A stretch of DNA of 64,000 bases from Stigmatella erecta. Lineage in GTDB: Bacteria > Myxococcota > Myxococcia > Myxococcales > Myxococcaceae. The stretch lies in assembly GCF_900111745.1 (NCBI RefSeq), contig NZ_FOIJ01000002.1, positions 558,001 through 622,000 of the forward strand. Direction: 5' to 3'. A model generated the notes under the pieces. That model saw nothing but the letters and a program-made list of their open reading frames with translations. It was not told the origin of the DNA and did no database searches. A program made the position numbers and the translations under genes. This document shows, piece by piece, positions 44,186 to 53,083 of this stretch (position 1 is the first letter of the stretch; each line of letters begins with the position of its first letter).

Positions 44186-44212
44186 GCCGCCCCGGCCCCT
44201 GCCCGCAGGGGC

Positions 44213-44584
44213 CTACCGGAGGCGGCAGACGCCCTCCACCCACTGGGGGCGCGGCCGCCGCGTCAGGGCACAGTTGGACATGATGCCCGCGGCCTCCTGC
44301 CACTCCCGCTCGGCCTTCAGCAGGGCCTCGAGCTTCGTCTGCAGGGCCTTCGCGTCCGTCGTCCGGGAGCAGTAGACGACGAAGGCGCGCGGCCCGCCGC
44401 AGGCCTTCTGGCCAAGCCCCGCCAGCTCGCACTCCTCCACCTTCGAGCAGCCCTCCGGGTTCACCAGCGCCCGCGCCTCGGCCTCGAGCCGCTCCGCCTT
44501 CTGCTTCAGGGCCTCGGTGGACGCCGGCTTCGCCGGGCCCGCCACCAGCATCAGGGCCACCCACACACGGCCTGCCAGCACCAT
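44213..44584 (-). CDS. Small exported hypothetical protein
   Basis: 123 residues from the ATG at 44584, with AGGAG 7 nt upstream. The N-terminal hydrophobic stretch (VWVALMLVAG) is a signal peptide. A helical segment and a Cys-rich part (CSKVEECELAG, ACGGPRAFVVYC) follow, with a last Cys near the end (EGVCRLR), suggesting disulphides. No family recognised. It lies just after the terminator of the subtilase gene. Confidence 0.55.
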   Translation of the reverse strand: MVLAGRVWVALMLVAGPAKPASTEALKQKAERLEAEARALVNPEGCSKVEECELAGLGQKACGGPRAFVVYCSRTTDAKALQTKLEALLKAEREWQEAAGIMSNCALTRRPRPQWVEGVCRLR

Positions 44585-44599
44585 CGGGACGCTCCTTCC

Positions 44600-44642
44600 A
44601 AAAAGAAAACGCGCTGGGGGGAGACGTTCCCACCAGCGCGTT
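44600..44642 (-). terminator. Intrinsic terminator of the subtilase gene
   Basis: On the minus strand, a perfect 10-bp stem (AACGCGCTGG 44608-44617 with CCAGCGCGTT 44633-44642) is followed at once by TTTTCTTTTT (44609-44600). It sits 75 nt after the stop of the large protease gene and separates it from the small gene at 44584. Confidence 0.75.
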
Positions 44643-44716
44643 CATTCATCCGCCAGGCGGCTGCGCCCGGCACACCCCAGGCCCCCCGCGAGGGGCGCCT
44701 GGGGCTGCGTCAGCCC

Positions 44717-47700
44717 TTAGGCCGCCAGCTGCCCGCGGCGCTTCCGGCCCAGCGCGTACTTCGCCAGGACCAGGAGGCCCAGGTAGATGCTGGCGTCAGT
44801 GCCGGACGTGGCGCTGCAGCCAGAATCATCGTCGTCGTCGTCGTCGCCGCCACCGTTGCCGCCACCGTCGCCGGAGGACGTCGTGGTGTTGGTCTGGACC
44901 GACGCGGACAGGCTCTCCGTGGTGGCATCCGTCACGGTGATGGTGTTGAGACCCCCCGTGGCGAACTTCACCGTGAAGCTGGCCTTGCCGCCGGCGAACT
45001 GCACGGTCGCGGGGAACGTCGCCGCCGCATCCGAGCTGGTCACCTTGGCCGCACCCGCGTAGGGGGTGGCCACGTTGCGGAACGCATCGTAGGCCGTGGC
45101 CGTGAGCGTCACATCCGTACCGGCCGGAACGCTCGCGGGGAGCGCCAGCTTGTAGGAGGCCGCCGCGGCCGGCGTCACCGTGAACGCCGCGCTCGCCGCG
45201 CTCTGGAACGTCGGAGCGCTCGCGCGCAGGGTGTAGCCCTCGCCCGCCTTGCGCACCGACAGGTCATCGAACTTCGCCACGCCGTTGACCGTGGAGGCCG
45301 AGGTGGCGCCCAGCAGCGACGCCCCCGTCGGGTTGGTGCCCAGGTACAGCGACACGGTGTGCGTGCCGTTGGTGATGACACGGCCCTGCGAGTCCTGCAG
45401 CTCCACCTCGACCGCGGACAGCGTCTCACCGGCCACCACGGTGGTGGGGGCCGCGCGGAAGACCAGCTTGGTCACCGAGCCACCGGTGCCGGCGGCCACG
45501 TTGAAGCCCTTGCTGGTGTCCGGGTAGAGGCCGCTGGCGCCCGCCACCAGGGTGTAGTTGGAACCGGCGCGATCCACCTCGAGGTCGTCGAAGACCGCGA
45601 TGCCGTTGACCGGGATGACCGTCGTGACGCCGTTCAGCGAGGCGCCGCTCGGGTTGCTGGCCAGGGCGATGGACACGGCCGTCGTGGCACCCGTGGAGAC
45701 GTTATCGAACTCGTCGTACAGGGTGACCTGCACGGCCGGGCTGATGGGCGTTCCCGCGGTGGAGTTGCCCGGCTGGGTGGTGAAGCGCGCACGGTACGGA
45801 GGCGCCGCGCCCAGGTCGAACGGGCTGCTGACCGCCTTGGTCAGCGTGCCGGAGGTCGCCGCCAGCGTGTAGCCGGCGCCGAGCTTGGTGATCTTCAGGT
45901 TGTTGAACGTGGCCACACCCGCGACCGCCGCCACCGTGGTGGTGCCGGTCAGCGTCCCGCCGGCCGGATTGGCATCCAGCGCGATGGTGACGTTGGCCGT
46001 GGAGGTGGTGTTGATGTTGCCGAACTTGTCCTGCACGGCGACCTGCACCGGCGCGAGGATGCCCACCGGGCCGTTGGCCGGCTGCTTGATGAAGGCCAGC
46101 TTGGCGGCAGGACCCGCGACCACCGCGAACGCCGCGCTGGTGGCGGTGGCGCCCGTGAGGCCCTCGGCGGTGGCCGTGAGCGTGTAGCCCGTGCCCACCT
46201 TGTCCAGGGACAGGTTGCTGAAGGTGGCGACGCCGTTGACCGCCGTCACCGTGAGGGTGCCGGACAGCGTGGCGCCCGTCGGGTTGTTGCCCAGGGCCAC
46301 GGTGATCTTGTTCGTGCCGGTGGTGACCGGGTTGCCGAACTGATCCACCAGGCCGACCTTGACGGCCGGCACGATGGACACGCCCGCGCCGACGGTGGCC
46401 GGCTGAACGGTGAAGGCGATGCCCGCGGGGGCGCCCGGGGTCACCGTGGTGCTACCGGTGCCCATGATGGAGGCCGTCACCGTGTCCTTGGCGGTCACGG
46501 TCTGCTTGCCCAGCGTCTTGAAGGTGATGCTCACGTTGCTGGCCACACCGGCCGTGAAGGCCGCGGGAGCCGGCAGCACCGCCTGGGGATCCGAGCTGGT
46601 GAAGGACGCGCTGCCCGTGTAGCCCGTCGCCGTCTGGCCCACGGCATCCAGCGCCGTGACCGTGAAGGTGACCGGGGAGCCCGCCTGCGCGGAGGCCGGC
46701 AGGTCGGTGACCTTGTAACCCACCGCCGGACCCGGAGGAGGCGTGCTGGTGGTGCAGGCGGCGATGTTGTCGGCCTTGAGGCGGACGTCATCGATGTAGA
46801 CACCCTCGTAGTTGTAGAGGTTGTCGGCGTAGAAGCGGAACGCGAACCACACCTTCTTGCCCGCCAGCGCCTTCAGGTCGACGGTGACCGCCTTGAGCGA
46901 GCCGTTGGCACCCTGGTTCTGGGTCGTCCAGATGCGGGTGGTCGTGCTGCTCTTGAGCGCGCCGTCATAGCCGCCCGCCGAGACGTACGGCTGGGTGGTG
47001 GACACGACGTCCGAGATGGCCGTCCAGGGGCCCGTCGCCGCGGTGGTGCTGTAGGCGAGGTAGGCGCCGTCGTAGTCCTTCTCGAAGTTGTACCAGAGGT
47101 TGAAGGTCATCTTCGCCTCGGTGGCCGACGCATCGATGGTGAAGCCATTGATGGAGGGCGAGACCGAGCCGTTGCCGCCCAGCGACAGGGTGGCGTCCGT
47201 GCTGATGGGGTAGGTGCCACCGCACGAGGTGTTCGGCGCGCCGAAGCGGTAGGCGCTGGTGGCCGACTGGTAGTGGCAGCCCGACACGACGTTGATCGTG
47301 TTCACGTTGCCAGTGGTGGCCGTGGCGATCCAGTACGCGGCCGGGGTCGCCGGACGGTTGCCATCCAGGTCGTCGAAGAAGTTCAGGCCCGGGGTGATGA
47401 CGCCCGTGGGGGCGGCGGACTTCTGGACCGTGTTCTGCTCCTCGACCGGGGTGGGGGCGATGCCGGACTCAGCGGCGCGCACCACGTAGTGGTAGGTGGT
47501 GCCCTGGGTCAGGTTCAGGATGTCGGAGAAGCTGGTGCCGGTGACGCCCGTGGCGATGCGGTTGGCCTCGGACGGGGTGAAGTTCGCCGTGGTGCTGCGG
47601 TAGACGTTGTAGCTCAGGGTACCGCCGCACGAGGCGCTGCCCGCGGCCCAGTTCACCGTGGTGCCGCACGTGGCCTGCGCCGCGTTGGTCACCGAGGTGA

Positions 47701-50467
47701 CGCCCGCGAACGTGGGCAGCAGCGTGCACACGCCGGTGGCGGTGGCCGAGGACTCGTTGGAGTTGGCCGACTCGGCGCACTCCACGCCGCGAACGACGTA
47801 GTAGTACGTGGTGCCACCGGAGACGGTGGTGTCGGTGTAGGGCGAAGACGTCGCCGTGGCCACGCGGGTGTAGGGGCCGCCCGCGGTGGTGGCGCGGTAG
47901 ATGGCGTAGCTGGCGGAGCTGTTGGCCGTCCACGCCACGTCGATCTTGTTGTCGCCCGAGACGGTGGCCGTCACGCCGGTGGGAACCTCGCCCGCGTCGT
48001 CGCAGCTGTTGTAGACGACGACCGCGAAGTCCTGGTCCAGCGCCGAGGCATTGCCCGGCACGCCGTCCGAGTTGACGTTGGTCGCCGTGACCGTGATGGA
48101 GTAGTTGCCCGTCACGCCGGCCGGCAGGAACACGCTCTCGACGTTGTTGCGCTCATCCGCGGCACCGCCGGTGATGGAGGCGCCCTTGTCGAAGACGTTG
48201 CCCTTGTAGGTGACGCCGCCGATGGTGACCGACAGGTCCAGGTTGTTCTTCCAGGCGCTGCCGCTCGTGGGGCCCGGCGCGTCCGTCCACGCCAGCGTGA
48301 CGCGGAAGGGCTTGGTGGTATCGGCGAGCGTGCCCTCGAAGGTGCGGGTCTGGCCCGTCGCGGTGAAGAGGTTCGCCTCGGTCTGGTCGTTGAGCAGACG
48401 CGGCGTCCCGTCGAACGCGAAGCCCAGGTCCATGAGACCCATGCCCTGGTTGTTCGAGAACAGGTTGTCGTTGGCGCCCGTGCCCGTCATGTAGTGGGCG
48501 GAGTTCATCAGGTAGGCCTTCGTCATCGCCGCGCTGGGGGGCGTGAGGGCCTTGTTGATGAAGTACTGGCGGACCAGCGCCGCGCCGCCGGCCACGGCCG
48601 GGGTCGAGTGGCTGGTGCCGGAGGAGGCCGAGTACCACTCCTGGCCCGGCGGGTGGAAGTCGCTGTTGTAGCCCGCGCACACGCCCGAGGCGTCGAAGCA
48701 CGGCAGCGCGTCACCCAGCGGATTGGCCGGGGTGCCGCTGCGCTGGCCCTCGGTCTGGGCCATACCGCCCGAGACGTGGGTGCCCGGCGCCACGATATCC
48801 GGCTTCTTGCGGCCGTCGGAGGTCGGGCCGCGGCTGGAGAAGCCCACGATGTCGTTCGCGGAGTCCGCCTCGTTGTCGCCCGTGTCGCACGCGTCCGCGC
48901 CACCGAAGGGGTGGACGTTCTCGGAGGCACCGACCGTGATGATGTTCTTCGCGGTGCCCGGCGTGCCGACCGTGTTGGCCGACGAGCCGCTGTTGCCCGC
49001 GGCGAACAGGATGACCATCTCCTGGTTGCCCGGGTTGGCCTGCGCGGAGCCCTCGGGCTGCGCGTCACGCACCAGCGCGTCGTACGCCTGCGCGTCGACG
49101 TTGTACGCGTTGGAGCTGGCGCCCCAGCTGTTGCTGCTGATGCGCATGCCGTCGTTGTAGGCGCGCGACTGCAGGTCCTCGTAGACGGGGTCCGTGAACG
49201 AGCCCGGGTCGAAGACCACCGACGAGCCCAGCTTCACGAAGGGCGCCACGCCCAGGCCGTAGGAGAAGCCCAGCGAGTCGGTGTGCGGCGTGCCGGTCAG
49301 CGCGGCGTAGCCGCCGACGATGTGCGAGTTCAGGGTACCGTGGCCGTCACAGCCCTGGATGGTGCTGCCGGAGTTCGGCGAGCCTTCCAGGCGGTTGTAG
49401 ACGACGCGGCTGGTGTTGGAGACGCTGCCACCGGCGTACAGGGCGAAGTGGTTGGGCGTCTGCGAGCCGTTGTCCAGGCCGCTGTCCGACACGTCCACGC
49501 CGAAGTCGGCGATCTGATTGGTGTTGAAGCCCTTGGACTGCAGCCACTGCAGGTAGCCCGGCCCGGTGATGCCGTTGCCGGACAGGTTCCCGCTGACGAT
49601 CATGTTCTGCCGCTCGTCGAACTTGCGCGGCGTGAAGTACGGCTGGATGGAGATGACGTCCGGCCGCTCGGCGATGGCGAACAGGTTCTCGCGCGTCAGG
49701 TGCGCCACGATGTTCACGTAGCCCTGGCTCTCGCGGATCTTCCCATCACGCGACTGCAGCTTGTTGATGAGCGCCAGCGTGGCCTGGTTGACCTCGGCGT
49801 CCTTCACCAGCTGGATGGCGAACGTCGGCGTCTCGGACTTGTACGCGGACGGATCCAGCTTGTAGTCGTTGAGGTAGTCGCCGTTCCACTGGATGACGCG
49901 CGAGGCGCGCACGTGCGAGTCCAGCTTGCTGAGCGCCGCCGCGTCCCCGTAGACGATGTACGCGTTGTTGGGGATGTAGGTGACGATCCGGACGCCCGTC
50001 TTCTCGAGCTCCTTGTACCACTCGGGCTTCACGGGGCCGGCGAACTGCACGATGTGCAGGCCCTTGCTGAAGGCCAGCGGACGCATGCCGCGCAGGGACT
50101 GGCCGTGCTCCGTCGCGGTGTGGATGACACCGGCGTTCAGCAGGATCTCGTTGTAGTTGTCGCGGAGCTCCACGGACGAAGCGGGCAGCGCCGACAGCAC
50201 CTGATCATCGGCCTGCACGAGCTTGAAGGAGCCGTAGTCGCCAATCACCTGGAACTTGGCGCCGCTCTTCTCCAGCTGCGCGACCTGCGCCGCGCTGAGC
50301 TGCACCTTGTGGCCAGCGTTGGCCTGGTACCCATCGGTCTGCTGGGAGGTGGAGGAGGTGCCCGGCCCTTCGCAGGCCAGAGCCGCCATGATCCATACCG
50401 CGCCGAGGGTCTTCGCGCTGCGCGCACGAATGCCCGTTCCGAGCGGACGGGTTACTGATTTCGTCAT
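44717..50467 (-). CDS. Giant multidomain subtilase (S8) with MYXO-CTERM-like tail
   Basis: 1916 residues. After an exported N-terminus (lipobox-like MAALACEG) comes a propeptide region, then an S8 domain with Asp328 (VDVSDSGLD), His376 (CDGHGTLNSH) and Ser619 (SSGTSHSTPAVAGG), all intact. A P-domain-like stretch, two Fn3-like repeats (APTGV.., e.g. TATSSPYTDTTVSGGTTYYY) and a MAM/choice-of-anchor-like domain follow (NLWYNFEKDYDGAYLAYS). Five filamin/Ig-like units of about 100 residues come next, each with a variant of VQDKFGN and ATFNNL. The tail is GGGDDDDDDDSGC, a hydrophobic segment, and RKRRG. This arrangement fits the MYXO-CTERM sorting signal of myxobacterial surface proteins. It should be a secreted, surface-attached protease, possibly for predation or remodelling. 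Confidence 0.85.
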   Translation of the reverse strand: MTKSVTRPLGTGIRARSAKTLGAVWIMAALACEGPGTSSTSQQTDGYQANAGHKVQLSAAQVAQLEKSGAKFQVIGDYGSFKLVQADDQVLSALPASSVELRDNYNEILLNAGVIHTATEHGQSLRGMRPLAFSKGLHIVQFAGPVKPEWYKELEKTGVRIVTYIPNNAYIVYGDAAALSKLDSHVRASRVIQWNGDYLNDYKLDPSAYKSETPTFAIQLVKDAEVNQATLALINKLQSRDGKIRESQGYVNIVAHLTRENLFAIAERPDVISIQPYFTPRKFDERQNMIVSGNLSGNGITGPGYLQWLQSKGFNTNQIADFGVDVSDSGLDNGSQTPNHFALYAGGSVSNTSRVVYNRLEGSPNSGSTIQGCDGHGTLNSHIVGGYAALTGTPHTDSLGFSYGLGVAPFVKLGSSVVFDPGSFTDPVYEDLQSRAYNDGMRISSNSWGASSNAYNVDAQAYDALVRDAQPEGSAQANPGNQEMVILFAAGNSGSSANTVGTPGTAKNIITVGASENVHPFGGADACDTGDNEADSANDIVGFSSRGPTSDGRKKPDIVAPGTHVSGGMAQTEGQRSGTPANPLGDALPCFDASGVCAGYNSDFHPPGQEWYSASSGTSHSTPAVAGGAALVRQYFINKALTPPSAAMTKAYLMNSAHYMTGTGANDNLFSNNQGMGLMDLGFAFDGTPRLLNDQTEANLFTATGQTRTFEGTLADTTKPFRVTLAWTDAPGPTSGSAWKNNLDLSVTIGGVTYKGNVFDKGASITGGAADERNNVESVFLPAGVTGNYSITVTATNVNSDGVPGNASALDQDFAVVVYNSCDDAGEVPTGVTATVSGDNKIDVAWTANSSASYAIYRATTAGGPYTRVATATSSPYTDTTVSGGTTYYYVVRGVECAESANSNESSATATGVCTLLPTFAGVTSVTNAAQATCGTTVNWAAGSASCGGTLSYNVYRSTTANFTPSEANRIATGVTGTSFSDILNLTQGTTYHYVVRAAESGIAPTPVEEQNTVQKSAAPTGVITPGLNFFDDLDGNRPATPAAYWIATATTGNVNTINVVSGCHYQSATSAYRFGAPNTSCGGTYPISTDATLSLGGNGSVSPSINGFTIDASATEAKMTFNLWYNFEKDYDGAYLAYSTTAATGPWTAISDVVSTTQPYVSAGGYDGALKSSTTTRIWTTQNQGANGSLKAVTVDLKALAGKKVWFAFRFYADNLYNYEGVYIDDVRLKADNIAACTTSTPPPGPAVGYKVTDLPASAQAGSPVTFTVTALDAVGQTATGYTGSASFTSSDPQAVLPAPAAFTAGVASNVSITFKTLGKQTVTAKDTVTASIMGTGSTTVTPGAPAGIAFTVQPATVGAGVSIVPAVKVGLVDQFGNPVTTGTNKITVALGNNPTGATLSGTLTVTAVNGVATFSNLSLDKVGTGYTLTATAEGLTGATATSAAFAVVAGPAAKLAFIKQPANGPVGILAPVQVAVQDKFGNINTTSTANVTIALDANPAGGTLTGTTTVAAVAGVATFNNLKITKLGAGYTLAATSGTLTKAVSSPFDLGAAPPYRARFTTQPGNSTAGTPISPAVQVTLYDEFDNVSTGATTAVSIALASNPSGASLNGVTTVIPVNGIAVFDDLEVDRAGSNYTLVAGASGLYPDTSKGFNVAAGTGGSVTKLVFRAAPTTVVAGETLSAVEVELQDSQGRVITNGTHTVSLYLGTNPTGASLLGATSASTVNGVAKFDDLSVRKAGEGYTLRASAPTFQSAASAAFTVTPAAAASYKLALPASVPAGTDVTLTATAYDAFRNVATPYAGAAKVTSSDAAATFPATVQFAGGKASFTVKFATGGLNTITVTDATTESLSASVQTNTTTSSGDGGGNGGGDDDDDDDSGCSATSGTDASIYLGLLVLAKYALGRKRRGQLAA

Positions 50468-50775
50468 CGTTTAGCCCCGAGAAACGAGCGCGCTTCCAGG
50501 GAGGGCCCAGAAGGCGCTCGATGTAGAACCAGCCCCGTGGCTTCGCTTCTGTCGAAGAGTCGTCACGTGAACTGGTTCACTAGGGGTAGCACGACCGGCC
50601 CTCTGTTTTCAAATCATCACCAATAATCCGTGGCGCTTGAAATTGGAATAACAGGTCTTGGCCGTCAAACCAGACGTACGGGAACACACGTGTCGCACCG
50701 TTCCGTAGCATCCAGGCAAGCATTCCTCGAAAGCCAGGCATCGACGCGGCCCGGTGGACCCTTTATGGAGAGGGC
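50468..50775. promoter_or_regulatory. AT-richer divergent control region
   Basis: No gene lies between the subtilase start and the octahaem cytochrome start. It is more AT-rich than its flanks near 50600-50660. A 14-bp palindrome-like element, GTGAAC-TG-GTTCAC (50567-50580), is a likely regulator site for one or both genes. No convincing -35/-10 pair was found. Confidence 0.35.
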
Positions 50776-52632
50776 ATGAAGCCCGCTGGCCCGCGTCCTC
50801 CCCGCCCGTTGCTCGCCTGGGCCGTGGGGCTGCTGGTGCTGGGGGGCGCCGTGGGGCTGGCGCTCCGGGCCACCGCGGCCGAGGTGGCCACGCCCGTGGC
50901 CCTGGCCCCCGTGGCCTACACGGGCTCGGCGTCCTGTCAGGCCTGCCATCCGGATCATTCCGCGAGCTGGCGGCGCACCTTCCACCGGACGATGACGCAG
51001 GAGGCCTCCGCGGACTCGGTGGTGGGGGACTTCGGCGGTGCGAGCTTCACCTACGCGGGCGTCACCTCCCGCTTCCTGCGCGACGGTGCGCACTTCGTCA
51101 TCGAGACGCTGGATGGGCAAGGCCGCCTGCGCCGGCAGACGGTGGCGCGCACCGTGGGCTCGCGGCGCGTGCAGCAGTACCTCGTGCGGGAGGCGGACCG
51201 GTACATCCGCCTGCCCGTGGCCTGGAACATCGAGGAGCGGCGCTGGTTCCACCTCACCGGCGGGTTCCTGGATCCCGACGGCACGGACTTCAACGCCCAC
51301 CGCGCCGTCTGGGATGCCAACTGCATCTTCTGTCACAACGTCAAAGCCCGTCCCGGCTACGACTGGGCTCAGGCCCGGTTCGACAGCCACGTGGCGGAGC
51401 TGGGGGTGGCCTGCGAGGCCTGCCATGGCCCGGGCTCCGAGCACGTGGCGCGCAACACCCTGCCCCTGCGGCGCTACCTCCTGCACTACTCGGACCGGGC
51501 GGATCCGTCGATCGTCAACCCCTCGCGCCTGGGAGCGCTTCAGCAGGTGCAGGTCTGCGGCCACTGCCACGGCCAGCGCCTGCCGGAGCCCCTCGGCCGC
51601 ATCCGCCAGTTCCTGTCCGAGGGAGACCCTTACACCGCGGGCGAGAACCTCTCCGCGTACACCCAGCCGCTCCAGCGCGACAGCCACCTTGCGGGCGTGG
51701 ACGTGTCCTTGCGCTTCTGGAAGGACGGGACGCCCCGCCTCAGCGCCTACGAGTACCAGGGGCTGCTGATGTCCAAGGACTTCCAGCGCGGCGGGCTGAC
51801 GTGCCAGCACTGCCACGCCATGCACGGAGGAGACCCCCAGGGGATGATGACCCAGGCCATGCGCGGACCCGCGGCGTGCCAGGGCTGCCACCCGGCCCTC
51901 GTGGCCCGCGCGGCCGGACACAGCCGGCACCGGGAGGGCTCCGCCGGAACCGACTGCTACGCCTGCCACATGCCCAAAATCACCTACGGCATCGGGACGG
52001 TGCACCCCACGCACCACATTCAGAACCCCGACCCGTCGCGCGCCTGGCGCCACGAGATGCCCGAGGCCTGCACGCTCTGCCACACCGACCGCAGCGCGCG
52101 CTGGGCCGCGCAGACCCTGCGCCAGCAGCAGGGCCTGCCCCCGTCCGGGGACCTGCCCCAGGATGCGGACTTCGCGCTGGCCGAGAGCGTGCGCAGCCTG
52201 CTCTCCGGCGACGTGGTGCAGCGCGCCGTGGCCGCCGCGGCGCTGGGCGACGAGCGCAGCGCCCTGTCCTCCCCGCTCGCGCGGCTGTGGGCCGTGCCGT
52301 TCCTCCTCCGGGCCCTCGACGACAACTACCCGTCCATCCGCCGCCTCGCGTGGCGCTCGATCGAGTCGCTCGTGGCCCGCGCGGGCCAGGGGCGGCCCGG
52401 GCTCGCGGCATCCGCCCAGCGCCTCCCCCGCTTCGACTTCCAGGCCCCGGCGGAGGAGCGCCACCGGGTGGTGCGGCAGTGGAAGCAGTGGTGGGCGGCC
52501 ACGGCCACGGGTGATATTCCCCGGCCCGGCCCGGAGGTCCCCCTGGATGCCGCGATGGAGCCGCTCGAACCGGTCATCGAGCACCTCCTGCGGCGGCGCG
52601 CCACCCAACCTCCCATCCAGATCGGCGAGTGA
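50776..52632 (+). CDS. Octahaem cytochrome c-type protein with C-terminal helical repeats
   Basis: 618 residues. An N-terminal membrane segment (LLAWAVGLLVLGGAVGLAL) may anchor or export it. Eight CxxCH haem sites are present: CQACH, CIFCH, CEACH, CGHCH, CQHCH, CQGCH, CYACH and CTLCH. The pattern resembles cytochrome c554/tetrahaem-rich respiratory proteins. The last ~150 residues (after DADFALAESVR) look HEAT-repeat-like and carry no haem motif. It should move electrons in the periplasm or at the membrane, probably with a terminal reductase outside the window. The start is the ATG at 50776, after GGAGAGGGC. A small membrane protein gene follows 1 nt after its stop. Confidence 0.85.
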   Translation: MKPAGPRPPRPLLAWAVGLLVLGGAVGLALRATAAEVATPVALAPVAYTGSASCQACHPDHSASWRRTFHRTMTQEASADSVVGDFGGASFTYAGVTSRFLRDGAHFVIETLDGQGRLRRQTVARTVGSRRVQQYLVREADRYIRLPVAWNIEERRWFHLTGGFLDPDGTDFNAHRAVWDANCIFCHNVKARPGYDWAQARFDSHVAELGVACEACHGPGSEHVARNTLPLRRYLLHYSDRADPSIVNPSRLGALQQVQVCGHCHGQRLPEPLGRIRQFLSEGDPYTAGENLSAYTQPLQRDSHLAGVDVSLRFWKDGTPRLSAYEYQGLLMSKDFQRGGLTCQHCHAMHGGDPQGMMTQAMRGPAACQGCHPALVARAAGHSRHREGSAGTDCYACHMPKITYGIGTVHPTHHIQNPDPSRAWRHEMPEACTLCHTDRSARWAAQTLRQQQGLPPSGDLPQDADFALAESVRSLLSGDVVQRAVAAAALGDERSALSSPLARLWAVPFLLRALDDNYPSIRRLAWRSIESLVARAGQGRPGLAASAQRLPRFDFQAPAEERHRVVRQWKQWWAATATGDIPRPGPEVPLDAAMEPLEPVIEHLLRRRATQPPIQIGE

Positions 52633-52633
52633 T

Positions 52634-53083
52634 GTGAGCACGCACCCGAAAACAGCGGCAGCCCCGGAGGCCAGCCCCGCCCGCACCCACTCCCGTTTCG
52701 GCTGGACGCTGCTGCTCGTCTCCCTGACGTTTGGGACCCTCCTCGAAGCGCTGGAGGCATTCCGCTGGGCGCCCCTGGTGTCGGATGTCTTGAAGCACCG
52801 GATGTGGGCGCTTGCCCATTTCCATGGGTCCGCGCTCGGGCTGCTCAACCTCGTCTACGTCCGGTGGGAGGACACGCCGGCGCTGGGCGAGGCGGCCCGG
52901 CGGCGCGCCTCCCGGTGCCTCTTGCTGGGCAGCACCGCCCTGCCCCTGGGCTTCCTGCTGGGGGGCATCGCCCACCCGGAGGGAGATCCATCGCTGGGCA
53001 TCTTCCTGGCGCCCCTGGGGGCCTTGCTCGTGCTCTCCACCGTCGCCACGCAGACCTACGCGGCCTGGCGCGGCCCCCGCTAG
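52634..53083 (+). CDS. Small four-helix membrane protein
   Basis: 149 residues from a GTG at 52634, just after the cytochrome stop. Four transmembrane segments are visible (RFGWTLLLVSLTFGTLLEAL, FHGSALGLLNLVYVR, LLLGSTALPLGFLLGGI, APLGALLVLSTVATQTY). No family is recognised. Co-translation with the octahaem cytochrome suggests a membrane partner, possibly a quinol or haem docking subunit. Its stop shares CTAG with the convergent acyltransferase gene. Confidence 0.55.
   Translation: MSTHPKTAAAPEASPARTHSRFGWTLLLVSLTFGTLLEALEAFRWAPLVSDVLKHRMWALAHFHGSALGLLNLVYVRWEDTPALGEAARRRASRCLLLGSTALPLGFLLGGIAHPEGDPSLGIFLAPLGALLVLSTVATQTYAAWRGPR

Noticed and set aside
45359-50458. A 1699-codon open frame on the plus strand.
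   Set aside because: Shadow of the giant subtilase; high-GC third positions keep it open. No domain is visible and the composition is Arg/His/Gly-biased.
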